Shown: positions 25,916-37,500 of the stretch, one piece after another
How the letters are laid out: each line of letters starts with the position of its first letter
Numbering within the stretch: the first letter of the stretch is position 1
Notes under the pieces: generated by a model
The model's database searches: none
What the model was told of the DNA's origin: nothing
Seen by the model: only the letters and a program-made list of their open reading frames with translations
Position numbers and translations under genes: made by a program
Assembly: GCA_963555705.1 (NCBI GenBank)
Contig: CAUVWQ010000016.1
Span: forward strand, 16,001 to 80,000
Source of the DNA: Ligustrum vulgare
Lineage: Eukaryota; Streptophyta; Magnoliopsida; Lamiales; Oleaceae
Direction of reading: 5' to 3'
Length of the DNA: 64,000 nucleotides

Positions 25916-28559
25916 CTCGAGCTAAGGGTATTGTCCCGAGTTTTCAAATGACAACAAAAAGGAAAATTGACATTTTTGAAAAATCAATTTGTTGAGGATA
26001 ATGTTTATTTTGAGTAGGTTGCAGTTATCTTTTGATTTCACTCCCTTTGTTTCTTTACTACTTTCACTTGGAATTTCTATCTTTCTCTTAAGAAATGCCA
26101 AATTATCTCCATATTTCTACTCAGTAATATGAAAAGTTTCAATTGGACCTAAAATAGAAATCTCCTTTTGGAAAAAGCTAACTTTAATTTTTGAGCTCCT
26201 AACAATCTTTTTAGGATTGGGAGAGTCACCAAGATTTTGAACAACAAAAAAGTCACAGCAGATGATCCATGAGACTTTAAAAAAAGAGGATAAATTGGAA
26301 TAAAACGTTTTCTTGGGCACATAAAATGGTTTTTCCCTCGTACGTAAAGTTTTTGAATCCTTGAAGAGAGAGACTAGGTAAAATATTCTCTTCAATTCCA
26401 AAATATTCACACCAATTTTGAAACCATTTTGGAAAAGTATTTTTACATGATTGAAGGAACAGGATAAACCAGGAATGCATAAGATGTCTATGGAAGAAAA
26501 TATTAAACAAAGCATATTCGTAATCCAAGCATATGAAATTAGAAGAGAAATCACTGTTTGAAAGATTCATCATTTTCTCGAGCTAAGGGTATTGTCCCGA
26601 GTTTTCAAATGACAACAAAAAGGAAAATTGACATTTTTGAAAAATCAATTTGTTGAGGATAATGTTTATTTTGAGTAGGTTGCAGTTATCTTTTGATTTC
26701 ACTTCCTTGGTTTCTTTACTACTTTCACTTGGAATTTCTATCTTTCTCTTAAGAAATGCCAAATTATCTCCATATTTCTACTCAGTAATATGAAAAGTTT
26801 CATTTGGACCTAAAATAGAAATCTCCTTTTGGAAAAAGCTAACTTTAATTTTTGAGCTCCTAACAATCTTTTTAGGATTGGGAGAGTCACCAAGATTTTG
26901 AACAACAAAAAAGTCACAGCAGATGATCCATGAGACTTTAAAAAAAGAGGATAAATTGGAATAAAACGTTTTCTTGGGCACATAAAATGGTTTTTCCCTC
27001 GTACGTAAAGTTTTTGAATCCTTGAAGAGAGATACTAGGTAAAATATTCTCTTCAATTCCAAAATATTCACACCAATTTTGAAACCATTTTGGAAAAGTA
27101 TTTTTACATGATTGAAGGAACAGGATAAACCAGGAATGCATAAGATGTCTATGGAAGAAAATATTAAACAAAGCATATTCGTAATCCAAGCATATGAAAT
27201 TAGAAGAGAAATCACTGTTTGAAAGATTCATCATTTTCTCGAGCTAAGGGTATTGTCCCGAGTTTTCAAATGACAACAAAAAGGAAAATTGACATTTTTG
27301 AAAAATCAATTTGTTGAGGATAATGTTTATTTTGAGTAGGTTGCAGTTATCTTTTGATTTCACTTCCTTGGTTTCTTTACTACTTTCACTTGGAATTTCT
27401 ATCTTTCTCTTAAGAAATGCCAAATTATCTCCATATTTCTACTCAGTAATATGAAAAGTTTCAATTGGACCTAAAATAGAAATCTCCTTTTGGAAAAAGC
27501 TAACTTTAATTTTTGAGCTCCTAACAATCTTTTTAGGATTGGGAGAGTCACCAAGATTTTGAACAACAAAAAAGTCACAGCAGATGATCCATGAGACTTT
27601 AAAAAAAGAGGATAAATTGGAATAAAACGTTTTCTTGGGCACATAAAATGGTTTTTCCCTCGTACGTAAAGTTTTTGAATCCTTGAAGAGAGAGACTTGG
27701 TAAAATATTCTCTTCAATTCCAAAATATTCACACCAATTTTGAAACCATTTTGGAAAAGTATTTTTACATGATTGAAGGAACAGGATAAACCAGGAATGC
27801 ATAAGATGTCTATGGAAGAAAATATTAAACAAAGCATATTCGTAATCCAAGCATATGAAATTAGAAGAGAAATCACTGTTTGAAAGATTCATCATTTTCT
27901 CGAGCTAAGGGTATTGTCCCGAGTTTTCAAATGACAACAAAAAGGAAAATTGACATTTTTGAAAAATCAATTTGTTGAGGATAATGTTTATTTTGAGTAG
28001 GTTGCAGTTATCTTTTGATTTCACTTCCTTGGTTTCTTTACTACTTTCACTTGGAATTTCTATCTTTCTCTTAAGAAATGCCAAATTATCTCCATATTTC
28101 TACTCAGTAATATGAAAAGTTTCATTTGGACCTAAAATAGAAATCTCCTTTTGGAAAAAGCTAACTTTAATTTTTGAGCTCCTAACAATCTTTTTAGGAT
28201 TGGGAGAGTCACCAAGATTTTGAACAACAAAAAAGTCACAGCAGATGATCCATGAGACTTTAAAAAAAGAGGATAAATTGGAATAAAACGTTTTCTTGGG
28301 CACATAAAATGGTTTTTCCCTCGTACGTAAAGTTTTTGAATCCTTGAAGAGAGATACTAGGTAAAATATTCTCTTCAATTCCAAAATATTCACACCAATT
28401 TTGAAACCATTTTGGAAAAGTATTTTTACATGATTGAAGGAACAGGATAAACCAGGAATGCATAAGATGTCTATGGAAGAAAATATTAAACAAAGCATAT
28501 TCGTAATCCAAGCATATGAAATTAGAAGAGAAATCACCGTTTGAAAGATTCATCATTTT
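25916..28559. repeat. Dimeric higher-order repeat, two units (M40-M43)
   Basis: The period is 1322 bp (25916, 27238). M40 and M42 carry TTTCAATTGG; M41 and M43 carry GAGATACTAGG. M40-M42 share CACTGTTTG, a C-to-T change at a CpG, while M43 retains CACCGTTTG. All four have CTACTCAG, GGTAAAAT and GTATTTTTACA. Confidence 0.85.
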
Positions 28560-31201
28560 CTCGAGCTAAGGGTATTGTCCCGAGTTTTCAAATGACAACA
28601 AAAAGGAAAATTGACATTTTTGAAAAATCAATTTGTTGAGGATAATGTTTATTTTGAGTAGGTTGCAGTTATCTTTTGATTTCACTTCCTTGGTTTCTTT
28701 ACTACTTTCACTTGGAATTTCTATCTTTCTCTTAAGAAATGCCAAATTATCTCCATATTTCTACTCAATAATATGAAAAGTTTCATTTGGACCTAAAATA
28801 GAAATCTCGTTTTGGAAAAAGCTAACTTTAATTTTTGAGCTCCTAACAATCTTTTTAGGATTGGGAGAGTCACCAAGATTTTGAACAACAAAAAAGTCAC
28901 AGCAGATGATCCATGAGACTTTAAAAAAGAGGATAAATTGGAATAAAACGTTTTCTTGGGCACATAAAATGGTTTTTCCCTCTTACGTAAAGTTTTTGAA
29001 TCCTTGAAGAGAGAGACTAGGTAAAATATTCTCTTCAATTCCAAAATATTCACACCAATTTTGAAACCATTTTGGAAAACTATTTTTTCATGATTGAAGG
29101 AACGGGATAAACCAGGAATGCATAAGATGTCTATGGAAGAAAATATTAAACAAAGCATATTCGTAATCCAAGCATATGAAATTAGAAGAGAAATCACCGT
29201 TTGAAAGATTCATCATTTTCTCGAGCTAAGGGTATTGTCCCGAGTTTTCAAATGACAACAAAAAGGAAAATTGACATTTTTGTAAAATCAATTTGTTGAG
29301 GATAATGTTTATTTTGAGTAGGTTGCAGTTATCTTTTGATTTCACTTCCTTGGTTTCTTTACTACTTTCACTTGGAATTTCTATCTTTCTCTTAAGAAAT
29401 GCCAAATTATCTCCATATTTCTACTCAGTAATATGAAAAGTTTCATTTGGACCTAAAATAGAAATCTCCGTTTGGAAAAAGACAACCTTAATTTTTGAGC
29501 TCCTAACAATCTTTTTAGGATTGGGAGAGTCACCAAGATTTTGAACAACAAAAAAGTCACAGCAGATGATCCATGAGACTTTAAAAAAAGAGGATAAATT
29601 GGAATAAAACGTTTTCTTGGGCACATAAAATGGTTTTTCCCTCGTACGTAAAGTTTTTGAATCCTTGAAGAGAGAGACTAGGTTAAATATTCTCTTCAAT
29701 TCCAAAATATTCACACCAATTTTGAAACCATTTTGGAAAAGTATTTTTACATGATTGAAGGAACAGGATAAACCAGGAATGCATAAGATGTCTATGGAAG
29801 AAAATATTAAACAAAGCATATTCGTAATCCAAGCATATGAAATTAGAAGAGAAATCACCGTTTGAAAGATTCATCATTTTCTCGAGCTAAGGGTATTGTC
29901 CCGAGTTTTCAAATGACAACAAAAAGGAAAATTGACATTTTTGAAAAATCAATTTGTTGAGGATAATGTTTATTTTGAGTAGGTTGCAGTTATCTTTTGA
30001 TTTCACTTCCTTGGTTTCTTTACTACTTTCACTTGGAATTTCTATCTTTCTCTTAAGAAATGCCAAATTATCTCCATATTTCTACTCAGTAATATGAAAA
30101 GTTTCATTTGGACCTAAAATAGAAATCTCGTTTTGGAAAAAGCTAACTTTAATTTTTGAGCTCCTAACAATCTTTTTAGGATTGGGAGAGTCACCAAGAT
30201 TTTGAACAACAAAAAAGTTACAGCAGATGATCCAAGAGACTTTAAAAAAGAGGATAAATTGGAATAAAACGTTTTCTTGGGCACATAAAATGGTTTTTCC
30301 CTCATACGTAAAGTTTTTGAATCCTTGAAGAGAGAGACTAGGTAAAATATTCTCTTCAATTCCAAAATATTCACACCAATTTTGAAACCATTTTGGAAAA
30401 CTATTTTTTCATGATTGAAGGAACGGGATAAACCAGGAATGCATAAGATGTCTATGGAAGAAAATATTAAACAAAGCATATTCGTAATCCAAGCATATGA
30501 AATTAGAAGAGAAATCACCGTTTGAAAGATTCATCATTTTCTCGAGCTAAGGGTATTGTCCCGAGTTTTCAAATGACAACAAAAAGGAAAATTGACATTT
30601 TTGTAAAATCAATTTGTTGAGGATAATGTTTATTTTGAGTAGGTTGCAGTTATCTTTTGATTTCACTTCCTTGGTTTCTTTACTACTTTCACTTGGAATT
30701 TCTATCTTTCTCTTAAGAAATGCCAAATTATCTCCATATTTCTACTCAGTAATATGAAAAGTTTCATTTGGACCTAAAATAGAAATCTCCGTTTGGAAAA
30801 AGACAACCTTAATTTTTGAGCTCCTAACAATCTTTTTAGGATTGGGAGAGTCACCAAGATTTTGAACAACAAAAAATTCACAGCAGATGATCCATGAGAC
30901 TTTAAAAAAAGAGGATAAATTGGAATAAAACGTTTTCTTGGGCACATAAAATGGTTTTTCCCTCGTACGTAAAGTTTTTGAATCCTTGAAGAGAGAGACT
31001 AGGTTAAATATTCTCTTCAATTCCAAAATATTCACACCAATTTTGAAACCATTTTGGAAAAGTATTTTTACATGATTGAAGGAACAGGATAAACCAGGAA
31101 TGCATAAGATGTCTATGGAAGAAAATATTAAACAAAGCATATTCGTAATCCAAGCATATGAAATTAGAAGAGAAATCACCGTTTGAAAGATTCATCATTT
31201 T
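28560..31201. repeat. Second dimeric higher-order repeat, two units (M44-M47)
   Basis: The period is 1321 bp (28560, 29881). M44 and M46 are 660 bp with CTCGTTTTGG, the A6 run, CTATTTTTTCA and AACGGG. M45 and M47 are 661 bp with TTTTTGTAAAATC, AAAGACAACC and the A7 run. Private changes distinguish the units: CTCAATAAT and CTCTTACG in M44, GTTACAGC and CCAAGAGAC in M46, AAATTCACAG in M47. Confidence 0.85.
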
Positions 31202-31861
31202 CTCGAGCTAAGGGTATTGTCCCGAGTTTTCAAATGACAACAAAAAGGAAAATTGACATTTTTGAAAAATCAATTTGTTGAGGATAATGTTTATTTTGAG
31301 TGGGTTGCAGTTATCTTTTGATTTCACTCCCTTTGTTTCTTTACTACTTTCACTTGGAATTTCTATCTTTCTCTTAAGAAATGTCAAATTATCTCCATAT
31401 TTCCACTCAGTAATATGAAAAGTTTCATTTGGACCTAAAATAGAAATCTCCGTTTGGAAAAAGCTAACCTTAATTTTTGAGCTCCGAACAATCTTTTTAG
31501 GATTGGGAGAGTCACCAAGATTTTGAACAACAAAAAAGTCACAGCAGATGATCCATGAGACTTTAAAAAAGAGGATAAATTGGAATAAAACGTTTTCTTG
31601 GGCACATAAAATGGTTTCTCCCTCATACGTAAAGTTTTTGAATCCTTGAAGAGAGAGACTAGGTAAAATATTCTCTTCAATTCCAAAATATTCACACCAA
31701 TTTTGAAACCATTTTGGAAAAGTATTTTTACATGATTGAAGGAACAGGATAAACCAGGAATGCATAAGATGTCTATGGAAGAAAATATTAAACAAAGCAT
31801 ATTCGTAATCCAAGCATATGAAATTAGAAGAGAAATCACCGTTTGAAAGATTCATCATTTT
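31202..31861. repeat. Monomer M48, single divergent copy between two dimer blocks
   Basis: This 660-bp monomer carries GAGTGGGTTG, AATGTCAAAT, CTCCGAAC and GGTTTCTCCCTCATACG, a combination not seen elsewhere, although GAGTGGGTTG recurs in M55 and M59. It is the only copy in which the minus-strand frame is open from the paired Met codons to the conserved TAG. Confidence 0.85.
31208..31858 (-). pseudogene. Possible relic of a retroelement coding region; 216-codon open frame, not a gene
   Basis: The frame opens with two Met codons just inside CTCGAG and ends at the TAG beside the next CTCGAG. Visible features are HSWF at residues 33-36, FPKWF at 47-51, W54 and YFG at 57-59, then a hydrophobic W/F/I-rich stretch and a Lys/Ser/Glu-rich region near residue 165. 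From memory, the order of HSWF, WF, W and FG resembles the capsid-side part of plant LTR-retroelement or pararetrovirus-like polyproteins; I could not search this. The other 96 copies are closed by single changes (TGT to TGA at Cys43, TTTA to TTAA after Ile64, A6 to A7, a stop after RS). There is no promoter or conserved start context, and most variants change the residue. I read it as decayed sequence that happens to be open here. Confidence 0.3.
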
Positions 31862-34501
31862 CTCGAGCTAAGGGTATTGTCCCGAGTTTTCAAATGACAA
31901 CAAAAAGGAAAATTGACATTTTTGAAAAATCAATTTGTTGAGGATAATGTTTATTTTGAGTAGGTTGCAGTTATCTTTTGATTTCACTCCCTTTGTTTCT
32001 TTACTACTTTCACTTGGAATTTCTATCTTTCTCTTAAGAAATGCCAAATTATCTCCATATTTCTACTCAGTAATATGAAAAGTTTCATTTGGACCTAAAA
32101 TAGAAATCTCCTTTTGGAAAAAGCTAACTTTAATTTTTGAGCTCCTAACAATCTTTTTAGGATTGGGAGAGTCACCAAGATTTTGAACAACAAAAAAGTC
32201 ACAACAGATGATCCATGAGACTTTAAAAAAGAGGATAAATTGGAATAAAACGTTTTCTTGGGCACATAAAATGGTTTTTCCCTCGTACGTAAAGTTTTTG
32301 AATCCTTGAAGAGAGAGACTAGGTTAAATATTCTCTTCAATTCCAAAATATTCACACCAATTTTGAAACCATTTTGGAAAAGTATTTTTACATGATTAAA
32401 GGAACAGGATAAACCAGGAATGCATAAGATGTCTATGGAAGAAAATATTAAACAAAGCATATTCGTAATCCAAGCATATGAAATTAGAAGAGAAATCACC
32501 GTTTGAAAGATTCATCATTTTCTCGAGCTAAGGGTATTGTCCCGAGTTTTCAAATGACAACAAAAAGGAAAATTGACATTTTTGAAAAATCAATTTGTTG
32601 AGGATAATGTTTATTTTGAGTAGGTTGCAGTTATCTTTTGATTTCACTTCCTTGGTTTCTTTACTACTTTCACTTGTAATTTCTATCTTTCTCTTAAGAA
32701 ATGCCAAATTATCTCCATATTTCCACTCAGTAATATGAAAAGTTTCATTTGGACCTAAAATAGAAATCTCCTTTTGGAAAAAGCTAACTTTAATTTTTTA
32801 GCTCCTAACAATCTTTTTAGGATTGGGAGAGTCACCAAGATTTTGAACAACAAAAAAGTCACAGCAGATGATCCATGAGACTTTAAAAAAGAGGATAAAT
32901 TGGAATAAAACGTTTTCTTGGGCACATAAAATGGTTTTTCCCTCGTACGTAAAGTTTTTGAATCCTTGAAGAGAGAGACTAGGTAAAATATTCTCTTCAA
33001 TTCCAAAATATTCACACCAATTTTGAAACCATTTTGGAAAAGTATTTTTACATGATTGAAGGAACAGGATAAACCAGGAATGCATAAGATGTCTATGGAA
33101 GAAAATATTAAACAAAGCATATTCGTAATCCAAGCATATGAAATTAGAAGAGAAATCACCGTTTGAAAGATTCATCATTTTCTCGAGCTAAGGGTATTGT
33201 CCCGAGTTTTCAAATGACAACAAAAAGGAAAATTGACATTTTTGAAAAATCAATTTGTTGAGGATAATGTTTATTTTGAGTAGGTTGCAGTTATCTTTTG
33301 ATTTCACTCCCTTTGTTTCTTTACTACTTTCACTTGGAATTTCTATCTTTCTCTTAAGAAATGCCAAATTATCTCCATATTTCTACTCAGTAATATGAAA
33401 AGTTTCATTTGGACCTAAAATAGAAATCTCCTTTTGGAAAAAGCTAACTTTAATTTTTGAGCTCCTAACAATCTTTTTAGGATTGGGAGAGTCACCAAGA
33501 TTTTGAACAACAAAAAAGTCACAACAGATGATCCATGAGACTTTAAAAAAGAGGATAAATTGGAATAAAACGTTTTCTTGGGCACATAAAATGGTTTTTC
33601 CCTCGTACGTAAAGTTTTTGAATCCTTGAAGAGAGAGACTAGGTTAAATATTCTCTTCAATTCCAAAATATTCACACCAATTTTGAAACCATTTTGGAAA
33701 AGTATTTTTACATGATTAAAGGAACAGGATAAACCAGGAATGCATAAGATGTCTATGGAAGAAAATATTAAACAAAGCATATTCGTAATCCAAGCATATG
33801 AAATTAGAAGAGAAATCACCGTTTGAAAGATTCATCATTTTCTCGAGCTAAGGGTATTGTCCCGAGTTTTCAAATGACAACAAAAAGGAAAATTGACATT
33901 TTTGAAAAATCAATTTGTTGAGGATAATGTTTATTTTGAGTAGGTTGCAGTTATCTTTTGATTTCACTTCCTTGGTTTCTTTACTACTTTCACTTGTAAT
34001 TTCTATCTTTCTCTTAAGAAATGCCAAATTATCTCCATATTTCCACTCAGTAATATGAAAAGTTTCATTTGGACCTAAAATAGAAATCTCCTTTTGGAAA
34101 AAGCTAACTTTAATTTTTTAGCTCCTAACAATCTTTTTAGGATTGGGAGAGTCACCAAGATTTTGAACAACAAAAAAGTCACAGCAGATGATCCATGAGA
34201 CTTTAAAAAAGAGGATAAATTGGAATAAAACGTTTTCTTGGGCACATAAAATGGTTTTTCCCTCGTACGTAAAGTTTTTGAATCCTTGAAGAGAGAGACT
34301 AGGTAAAATATTCTCTTCAATTCCAAAATATTCACGCCAATTTTGAAACCATTTTGGAAAAGTATTTTTACATGATTGAAGGAACAGTATAAACCAGGAA
34401 TGCATAAGATGTCTATGGAAGAAAATATTAAACAAAGCATATTCGTAATCCAAGCATATGAAATTAGAAGAGAAATCACCGTTTGAAAGATTCATCATTT
34501 T
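31862..34501. repeat. Third dimeric higher-order repeat, two units (M49-M52)
   Basis: The period is exactly 1320 bp (31862, 33182). M49 and M51 carry CTCCCTTTG, CTACTCAG, CACAACAG, GGTTAAAT and ATGATTAAAGG. M50 and M52 carry CTTCCTTGG, CTTGTAATT, CCACTCAG and TTTTTTAGCTCC. All have the A6 run. M52 adds CACGCC and ACAGTATAAA, which reappear in M56. Confidence 0.88.
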
Positions 34502-37500
34502 CTCGAGCTAAGGGTATTGTCCCGAGTTTTCAAATGACAACAAAAAGGAAAATTGACATTTTTGAAAAATCAATTTGTTGAGGATAATGTTTATTTTGAG
34601 TAGGTTGCAGTTATCTTTTGATTTCACTTCCTTGGTTTCTTTACTACTTTCACTTGGAATTTCTATCTTTCTCTTAAGAAATGCCAAATTATCTCCATAT
34701 TTCCACTCAGTAATATGAAAAGTTTCATTTGGACCTAAAATAGAAATCTCCGTTTGGAAAAAGCTAACCTTAATTTTTGAGCTCCTAACAATCTTTTTAG
34801 GATTGGGAGAGTCAGCAAGATTTTGAACAACAAAAAAGTCACAGCAGATGATCCATAAGACTTTAAAAAAAGAGGATAAATTGGAATAAAACATTTTCTT
34901 GGGCACATAAAATGGTTTTTCCCTCGTTCGTAAAGTTTTTGAATCCTTGAACAGAGAGACAAGGTTTAATATTCTCTTCAATTCCAAAATATTCACATCA
35001 ATTTTGAAACCATTTTGGAAAAATATTTTTACATGATTGAAGGAACAGGATAAACCAGGAATGCATAAGATGTCTATGGAAGAAAATATTAAACAAAGCA
35101 TATTCGTAATCCAAGCATATGAAATTAGAAGAGAAATCACCGTTTGAAAGATTCATCATTTTCTCGAGCTAAGGGTATTGTCCCGAGTTTTCAAATGACA
35201 ACAAAAAGGAAAATTGACATTTTTGTAAAATCAATTTGTTGAGGATAATGTTTATTTTGAGTAGGTTGCAGTTATCTTTTGATTTCACTTCCTTGGTTTC
35301 TTTACTACTTTCACTTGGAATTTCTATCTTTCTCTTAAGAAATGCCAAATTATCTCCATATTTCTACTCAGTAATATGAAAAGTTTCATTTGGACCTAAA
35401 ATAGAAATCTCCGTTTGGAAAAAGCCAACCTTAATTTTTGAGCTCCTAACAATCTTTTTAGGATTGGGAGAGTCACCAAGATTTTGAACAACAAAAAAGT
35501 CACAGCAGATTATCCATGAGACTTTAAAAAAAGAGGATAAATTGGAATAAAACGTTTTCTTGGGCACATAAAATGGTTTTTCCCTCGTACGTAAAGTTTT
35601 TGAATCCTTGAGGAGAGAGACTAGGTAAAATATTCTCTTCAATTCCAAAATATTCACACCAATTTTGAAACCATTTTGGAAAAGTATTTTTACATGATTG
35701 AAGGAACAGGATAAACCAGGAATGCATAAGATGTCTATGGAAGAAAATATTAAACAAAGCATATTCGTAATCCAAGCATATGAAATTAGAAGAGAAATCA
35801 CCGTTTGAAAGATTCATCATTTTCTCGAGCTAAGGGTATTGTCCCGAGTTTTCAAATGACAACAAACAGGAAAATTGACATTTTTGAAAAATCAATTTGT
35901 TGAGGATAATGTTTATTTTGAGTGGGTTGCAGTTATCTTTTGATTTCACTCCCTTTGTTTCTTTACTACTTTCACTTGGAATTTCTATCTTTCTCTTAAG
36001 AAATGCCAAATTATCTCCATATTTCCACTCAGTAATATGAAAAGTTTCATTTGGACCTAAAATAGAAATCTCCGTTTGGAAAAAGCTAACCTTAATTTTT
36101 GAGCTCCTAACAATCTTTTTAGGATTGGGAGAGTCACCAAGATTTTGAACAACAAAAAAGTCACAGCAGATGATCCATGAGACTTTAAAAAAAGAGGATA
36201 AATTGGAATAAAACGTTTTCTTGGGCACATAAAATGGTTTTTCCCTCGTACGTAAAGTTTTTGAATCCTTGAAGAGAGAGACTAGGTTAAATATTCTCTT
36301 CAATTCCAAAATATTCACACCAATTTTGAAACCATTTTGGAAAAGTATTTTTACATGATTGAAGGAACAGGATAAACCAGGAATGCATAAGATGTCTATG
36401 GAAGAAAATATTAAACAAAGCATATTCGTAATCCAAGCATATGAAATTAGAAGAGAAATCACCGTTTGAAAGATTCATCATTTTCTCGAGCTAAGGGTAT
36501 TGTCCCGAGTTTTCAAATGACAACAAAAAGGAAAATTGACATTTTTGAAAAATCAATTTGTTGAGGATAATGTTTATTTTGAGTAGGTTGCAGTTATCTT
36601 TTGATTTCACTCCCTTTGTTTCTTTACTACTTTCACTTGAAATTTCTATCTTTCTCTTAAGAAATGCCAAATTATCTCCATATTTCTACTCAGTAATATG
36701 AAAAGTTTCATTTGGACCTAAAATAGAAATCTCCTTTTGGAAAAAGCTAACTTTAATTTTTCAGCTCCTAACAATCTTTTTAGGATTGGGAGAGTCACCA
36801 AGATTTTGAACAACAAAAAAGTCACAGCAGATGATCCATGAGACTTTTAAAAAAGAGGATAAATTGGAATAAAACGTTTTCTTGGGCACATAAAATGGTT
36901 TTTCCCTCGTACGTAAAGTTTTTGAATCCTTGAAGAGAGAGACTAGGTAAAATATTCTCTTCAATTCCAAAATATTCACGCCAATTTTGAAACCATTTTG
37001 GAAAAGTATTTTTACATGATTGAAGGAACAGTATAAACCAGGAATGCATAAGATGTCTATGGAAGAAAATATTAAACAAAGCATATTCGTAATCCAAGCA
37101 TATGAAATTAGAAGAGAAATCACCGTTTGAAAGATTCATCATTTTCTCGAGCTAAGGGTATTGTCCCGAGTTTTCAAATGACAACAAAAAGGAAAATTGA
37201 CATTTTTGAAAAATCAATTTGTTGAGGATAATGTTTATTTTGAGTAGGTTGCAGTTATCTTTTGATTTCACTTCCTTGGTTTCTTTACTACTTTCACTTG
37301 GAATTTCTATCTTTCTCTTAAGAAATGCCAAATTATCTCCATATTTCCACTCAGTAATATGAAAAGTTTCATTTGGACCTAAAATAGAAATCTCCGTTTG
37401 GAAAAAGCTAACCTTAATTTTTGAGCTCCTAACAATCTTTTTAGGATTGGGAGAGTCAGCAAGATTTTGAACAACAAAAAAGTCACAGCAGATGATCCAT

